NCBI RefSeq assembly: GCF_900100395.1
Contig: NZ_FNFB01000002.1
Span: 309,074-373,073, forward strand
Direction of reading: 5' to 3'
DNA length: 64,000 nucleotides
Source: Nonomuraea maritima
GTDB taxonomy: Bacteria; Actinomycetota; Actinomycetes; Streptosporangiales; Streptosporangiaceae
Numbering within the stretch: the first letter of the stretch is position 1; every line of letters begins with the position of its first letter. The notes beneath the pieces were generated by a model. The model saw nothing but the letters and a program-made list of their open reading frames with translations, did no database searches and had not been told where the DNA came from. The translations under genes were made by a program, and so were the position numbers. Below, in pieces: positions 60,901-64,000 of the stretch.

Positions 60901-61389
60901 TCAGCTCTCGGCGGCGGTCCTCAGCATGCGGAGCATGTCGTCGTGGCCCTCGCGGAGCCTGGCGTTGCTGTAGAGGAGCGTCAGGAACGGGCCGGACATC
61001 GACTCCTCGACGGTGACCCTCGTGCGGCCGTCGGCGGTCTCCTCCAGGCGCAGGCGGTCGACGGCCTTGACGAAGCCCATCGCGGTGCCCGTCCAGGTGA
61101 GCTCCCGCTCCGGCGCCACCACCGCGAACGTCGACTTGATCGCCATTCCCCGGATCTTCCAGCGGAAGGCGGCGTCCGGCCGCACCTCACCCAGCTCGAC
61201 GACGTGCGCGTCCGAGCGCCACTGCGGCCAGTCGTGCATGTCGGCGAGCAGCCGCCACACCCGGGCGACGGGGGCGTCGATGACGACCGAGGACGACGAC
61301 CGCACCGGCGCCTTCTCGTCCAGCCGCCCCTTCTTCGCGTACTCCTCGTGCAGGCGCTCGATCGACGGGCCGGCGTAGAGAACTTTCAT
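60901..61389 (-). CDS. SRPBCC (polyketide cyclase/START-like) protein
   Basis: 162 residues from ATG 61389 (GGAAGGGG upstream). RSSSSVVIDAPVARVWRLLADMHDWPQWRSDAHVVELGEVRPDAAFRWKIRGMAIKSTFAVVAPERELTWTGTAMG ... VTVEESMSGPFLTLLYSNARLREGHDDMLRML is a complete hydrophobic-ligand helix-grip fold. Two matching dyads upstream suggest repression by a TetR-like protein not present here. Confidence 0.88.
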   Translation of the reverse strand: MKVLYAGPSIERLHEEYAKKGRLDEKAPVRSSSSVVIDAPVARVWRLLADMHDWPQWRSDAHVVELGEVRPDAAFRWKIRGMAIKSTFAVVAPERELTWTGTAMGFVKAVDRLRLEETADGRTRVTVEESMSGPFLTLLYSNARLREGHDDMLRMLRTAAES

Positions 61390-61401
61390 GACACCCCTTC
61401 C

Positions 61402-61467
61402 AGAGCGGTGCTCTCATTCAAGATCAATGCTCTCGCGAAACTGGGCGGCAGTCAAGAGCACCGCTCT
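61402..61467. promoter_or_regulatory. Two AGAGC-N3-GCTCT operator dyads
   Basis: AGAGCGGTGCTCT (61402-61414) and AGAGCACCGCTCT (61455-61467) are each a 5-bp dyad and are also exact reverse complements of each other. They lie 13-78 bp upstream of the SRPBCC start codon and flank its likely promoter, an arrangement that could loop or block. Confidence 0.7.
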
Positions 61468-61530
61468 CTCTTTCGGGCCCCCTCCCCACGGCGGAGCAAG
61501 TGGCTTACCCCGATTCCCGAGCGCCCGAAA

Positions 61531-61544
61531 AAGTGATATCACTT
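61531..61544. promoter_or_regulatory. Perfect 14-bp palindrome upstream of the SPFH operon
   Basis: AAGTGATATCACTT lies 38 bp before ATG 61583; a half-site-like AGATAG follows. The operon's second gene encodes a ribbon-helix-helix protein, which typically binds such short palindromes, so autoregulation is likely. Confidence 0.7.
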
Positions 61545-61582
61545 AGATAGCAACGTGAAGTCATCGGAGAAAGGACGGCGCC

Positions 61583-62533
61583 ATGACGGAGACGTCGAGT
61601 GGGGTGGCGGTCGAAGGAGCGGTCGTCGACATGCCCGCACCGCGCATCAGCGAGGTTCCGGTGCGGGCGGCGAACGGGTTCGTGATGCTGGGTGTCTCCG
61701 CGGTGATGGTGCTGGGCGGGCTCGCGCTGCTCGCCGTCGGCATCTCCATGCTCGCCACGGGCTCCGGGCAGGAAGCGGTGTGGCTGGTCCTGGCGACCTC
61801 GCTCGTGGTGCTCGTCGGGGCGTTCCTGGCCTTCGGGCTCACCGCGGTCGCCCCCGGCGAGGCGCGGGTCGTGCAGCTGCTCGGCCGGTACGTGGGCACC
61901 CTGCGCACCCCCGGTTTCCAGTGGGTCAACCCGATCACGGCCCGCCGCCGGGTGTCGACGAGGATCCGCAACCACGAGACCGACGTGACGAAGGTCAACG
62001 ACGCCGACGGCAACCCGATCCAGATCGCGTCCGTGGTGGTCTGGCAGGTGCGCGACACCGCGCAGGCGGTCTTCGAGGTCGACGACTTCGTGGAGTTCGT
62101 CACCATCCAGGCCGAGACGGCGGTGCGCCACATCGCGGGCAGCTACCCGTACGACTCCCACGGCGAGTCCCGGCTGTCGCTGCGTGACAACGCCGACGAG
62201 ATCAACGAGCAGCTGTCGGCGGAGATCGCGGTCAGGGTCGCCTCGGCGGGCGTGAAGATCATCGAGTCGCGGATCGTGCACCTCGCGTACGCGCCGGAGA
62301 TCGCGCACGCGATGCTGCGCCGTCAGCAGGCCGGCGCGGTGGTGGCGGCCCGGCAGCGGATCGTCGAGGGCGCCGTCGGCATGGTCGAGATGGCCCTTGC
62401 CAAGCTCGCCGAGCACGACGTGGTGGAGCTCGACGAGGAGCGCAAGGCCGCCATGGTCAGCAACCTCCTGGTCGTGCTGGTCGGCGACCGCGACACCCAG
62501 CCGGTGGTGAACACCGGAACGCTCTACCAGTGA
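61583..62533 (+). CDS. SPFH/band-7 (stomatin-flotillin) membrane protein
   Basis: 316 residues from ATG 61583. Two membrane segments at about 32-57 and 66-88, then the SPFH domain ([82 protein letters not shown]) and a helical C-terminus ([40 protein letters not shown]). These form ring or cage scaffolds at the membrane. The end overlaps the ribbon-helix-helix gene by 4 bp. Confidence 0.93.
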   Translation: MTETSSGVAVEGAVVDMPAPRISEVPVRAANGFVMLGVSAVMVLGGLALLAVGISMLATGSGQEAVWLVLATSLVVLVGAFLAFGLTAVAPGEARVVQLLGRYVGTLRTPGFQWVNPITARRRVSTRIRNHETDVTKVNDADGNPIQIASVVVWQVRDTAQAVFEVDDFVEFVTIQAETAVRHIAGSYPYDSHGESRLSLRDNADEINEQLSAEIAVRVASAGVKIIESRIVHLAYAPEIAHAMLRRQQAGAVVAARQRIVEGAVGMVEMALAKLAEHDVVELDEERKAAMVSNLLVVLVGDRDTQPVVNTGTLYQ

Positions 62534-62778
62534 CCGGCGAACGCAAGAAGCTCCTCCTGCGGCTCGACCCCGCGGTCCACGACGCGCTGGCGAGGTGGGC
62601 GGCCGACGAGCTGCGCAGCACCAACTCCCAGATCGAGTTCCTGTTGCGCAGGGCCCTGTCCGAGGCCGGACGCCTGCCCGACGGTGTGGGGCGGATGCGC
62701 CCCAGAGGACGCCCACGCAAGACCCAGGAAGACGGCGAGCACGAAGGAGGCGCGGACCATGGAGAAGCACCAGGGTGA
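62530..62778 (+). CDS. Ribbon-helix-helix (Arc/CopG-like) protein
   Basis: 82 residues from GTG 62530. [38 protein letters not shown] is the beta strand plus two helices that dimerise to bind DNA. The basic tail ([13 protein letters not shown]) may add affinity. Coupled to SPFH by GTGA overlap and to GPP34 by 20-bp overlap. Not obviously an antitoxin, because no toxin gene adjoins; autoregulation of the operon is the likely job. Confidence 0.85.
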   Translation: MTGERKKLLLRLDPAVHDALARWAADELRSTNSQIEFLLRRALSEAGRLPDGVGRMRPRGRPRKTQEDGEHEGGADHGEAPG

Positions 62779-63409
62779 GCCGCTCACGCGGTCGGCGTTC
62801 CTGCTGGCCTTCGACCTGCGCAAGGAGCGGCTCGTCGACCGGGGCCTGCTCGGTTACCTGCTCCGCGCGACGGCCCTGGCCGAGCTGCTGCTGGCCGGCC
62901 ACCTGGCCGACGAGGCGGGCAAGGTCCGTGCCGTCTCCCCTCCCCCGGCCGCGGCGGGCCCCCTGCACGCGGCCGTGTGGGAGCAGATCGACACCTCACC
63001 GCCGCGCACGTGGCGGCGATGGATCAGCAAGGACCACACCGACGCGTTCCGCCTGGTGCGCGACGAGCTGGAGACGGCCCGGCTGATCCGGGTGGAGCGG
63101 CACCGGGTCCTGCTGTTCCCGGTCGAGCGGATCACGCCGCGCAAACCGTACGTGTCGCGCCGGCTCGTCGAACGGGTGGGCCGGGCCCTGCACGACGGCC
63201 TGCCCGTGTCCCGGGTCGACGCGGACGTCCGCGTGCTGGCGGCGCTGACCGCGTCGGCCCGGCTCAGAACGGTCCTCGCCGCGCGGCAGGGGTCGCATCC
63301 GCGAAAGGACCGGATCGCACACCTGTCCACGCCCGTCGAGCCGATCGCCACGGCGCTGCGCAAGGTGGTGGCGGCGGCCAGGGCGGCCCACGCGACCGGC
63401 GAGGGCTGA
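62759..63409 (+). CDS. GPP34 (GOLPH3-like) protein
   Basis: 216 residues from ATG 62759, with AAGGAGG 9 nt upstream. LTRSAFLLAFDLRKERLVDRGLLGYLLRATALAELLLAGHLADEAGKVRAVSP and WISKDHTDAFRLVRDELETARLIRVERHRVLLFPVERITPRKPYVSRRLVERVGRAL match the helical GPP34 fold, which in eukaryotes binds phosphatidylinositol 4-phosphate at the Golgi. Bacterial role unknown; linkage to SPFH suggests a membrane-domain function. Confidence 0.88.
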   Translation: MEKHQGEPLTRSAFLLAFDLRKERLVDRGLLGYLLRATALAELLLAGHLADEAGKVRAVSPPPAAAGPLHAAVWEQIDTSPPRTWRRWISKDHTDAFRLVRDELETARLIRVERHRVLLFPVERITPRKPYVSRRLVERVGRALHDGLPVSRVDADVRVLAALTASARLRTVLAARQGSHPRKDRIAHLSTPVEPIATALRKVVAAARAAHATGEG

Positions 63410-63433
63410 CCCCCGTAACGCGAGGAGACCACC

Positions 63434-64000
63434 GTGAACGCCCCCACGCCGGCGCCGAGCCGGACGCCCGCGGCACCGACCCTCCCCGACCAGCGTGCGC
63501 TCGCCCCCGACCTGGCGCGCGGCGTGATGCTGCTGGCCATCGCGTTCGCGCACGCGCCGCTGTTCGTCACCCGCTTCGACCGCGGGTCCGGCCCGGCCAA
63601 CGCGATCGCGAGCTTCTTCGACACGCTGTTCGTCGCCAACCACGCCCGGCCGCTGTTCGCCTTCCTGTTCGGCTACTCGCTGGTCCAGCTGCTCAACGGA
63701 CGGCTGCGGCGCGGCGACGACTGGGTCAGCGCCCGCAAGCTGCTGCGCCGCCGCGGCTGGTGGCTGGTCGCCATCGGGCTGGCGCACGTCGTGCTGCTCG
63801 TCCCGATCGACATCCTGGCCCCGTACGGGCTGGCGGCCGTCCTGCTGGTGGGCCTGCTGCGGCGCTCCGACCGGGCGCTGCTGTGGACGGCGGGCCTCGT
63901 GCTCGTGCCCGCCACGGCGATGGTGGGCGTGGGGATGGGCTACCCGCTCTCGCAGGGCATCCCGACGTACGCCAAGGCCAGTGTCGCCGCGGCCGGCGAA
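63434..64000 (+). CDS. DUF418 membrane protein (partial, runs off the right edge)
   Basis: GTG 63434 has GAGGAG upstream. 189 residues are visible. After a Pro-rich start comes RALAPDLARGVMLLAIAFAHAPLFVTRFDRG, then ARPLFAFLFGYSLVQLLNGRLRRGDDWVSARKLLRRRGWWLVAIGLAHVVLLVPIDILAPYGLAAVLLVGLLRR, the usual N-terminal half of DUF418 proteins with a conserved R-G-x-x-L and F-G-Y. It follows GPP34 by 24 bp and is probably in the same operon. Confidence 0.88.
   Translation, partial: MNAPTPAPSRTPAAPTLPDQRALAPDLARGVMLLAIAFAHAPLFVTRFDRGSGPANAIASFFDTLFVANHARPLFAFLFGYSLVQLLNGRLRRGDDWVSARKLLRRRGWWLVAIGLAHVVLLVPIDILAPYGLAAVLLVGLLRRSDRALLWTAGLVLVPATAMVGVGMGYPLSQGIPTYAKASVAAAGE

Noticed and set aside
62530..62778. 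Ribbon-helix-helix protein as an antitoxin
   Set aside because: Its neighbours are SPFH and GPP34 proteins, not a toxin family.

Overview
This window is high-GC actinomycete chromosome. GTG and TTG starts are common, many reading frames overlap by 4 bases (ATGA/GTGA), and several genes look leaderless. The gene content (AfsR-type regulator, membrane Ser/Thr kinases, an IdeR/DmdR-type iron box, Mca/MshB-like deacetylase, L-lysine 6-transaminase, GPP34, DUF1707/DUF2332/DUF2510 proteins) fits a filamentous actinomycete. Streptosporangiaceae, perhaps Nonomuraea, is my best guess, but that is inference. I see no rRNA, insertion sequence, CRISPR array or phage. One tRNA (His) is present.

Layout. 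1-7.7 kb: a truncated MEDS-domain sensor, a DUF1707 protein, a Rieske oxygenase, a flavin monooxygenase divergent from its probable TetR regulator across a clear operator, a small lipoprotein, a GT4 glycosyltransferase, and a deacetylase/flippase-like pair. 7.9-14.3 kb: a large AfsR-type regulator, a DedA-family membrane protein under an iron box, a DUF1508 protein, a D-Ala-D-Ala carboxypeptidase and two secreted proteins. 14.4-19.9 kb: a glycan locus with a GT-C enzyme, an epimerase plus polyprenyl-phosphate-type GT2 operon, and a reverse operon that starts with a very clear UDP-sulfoquinovose synthase followed by a methyltransferase and a GtrA protein. 20.2-26.6 kb: housekeeping and membrane genes, then a substrate-binding/VWA protein and a sigma factor fused to a zinc anti-sigma motif and a membrane anchor.

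26.9-35.4 kb is a tightly overlapping exopolysaccharide operon (small membrane protein, FemAB/GNAT-like transferase, two GT2s, polysaccharide deacetylase, Wzx-like flippase, 1010-residue polymerase-like protein). A reverse membrane-anchored glycoside hydrolase and, further on, a second GNAT-like protein coupled to a DegT aminotransferase follow it. 42-44.1 kb is a MocR/PdxR regulator divergent from a flavin split-barrel protein across a long dyad. 44.2-53.1 kb holds two paralogous membrane Ser/Thr kinases, a pseudokinase and a DUF2510 protein. 53.1-64 kb: oligoribonuclease, tRNA-His with a strong terminator, an orphan LuxR HTH with decayed copies of its own 3' end, NDH-2, lysine aminotransferase, HdeD, a hemolysin-III protein under a perfect 20-bp palindrome, a MecA-type penicillin-binding protein, a spermidine-synthase-like protein, an SRPBCC protein, and a coupled SPFH - ribbon-helix-helix - GPP34 - DUF418 run.

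Most promising items: the sulfoquinovose-linked glycan locus, the sigma/ZAS/membrane fusion, the exopolysaccharide operon, the kinase-pseudokinase group, and a set of unusually clean operators, some with no regulator next to them.
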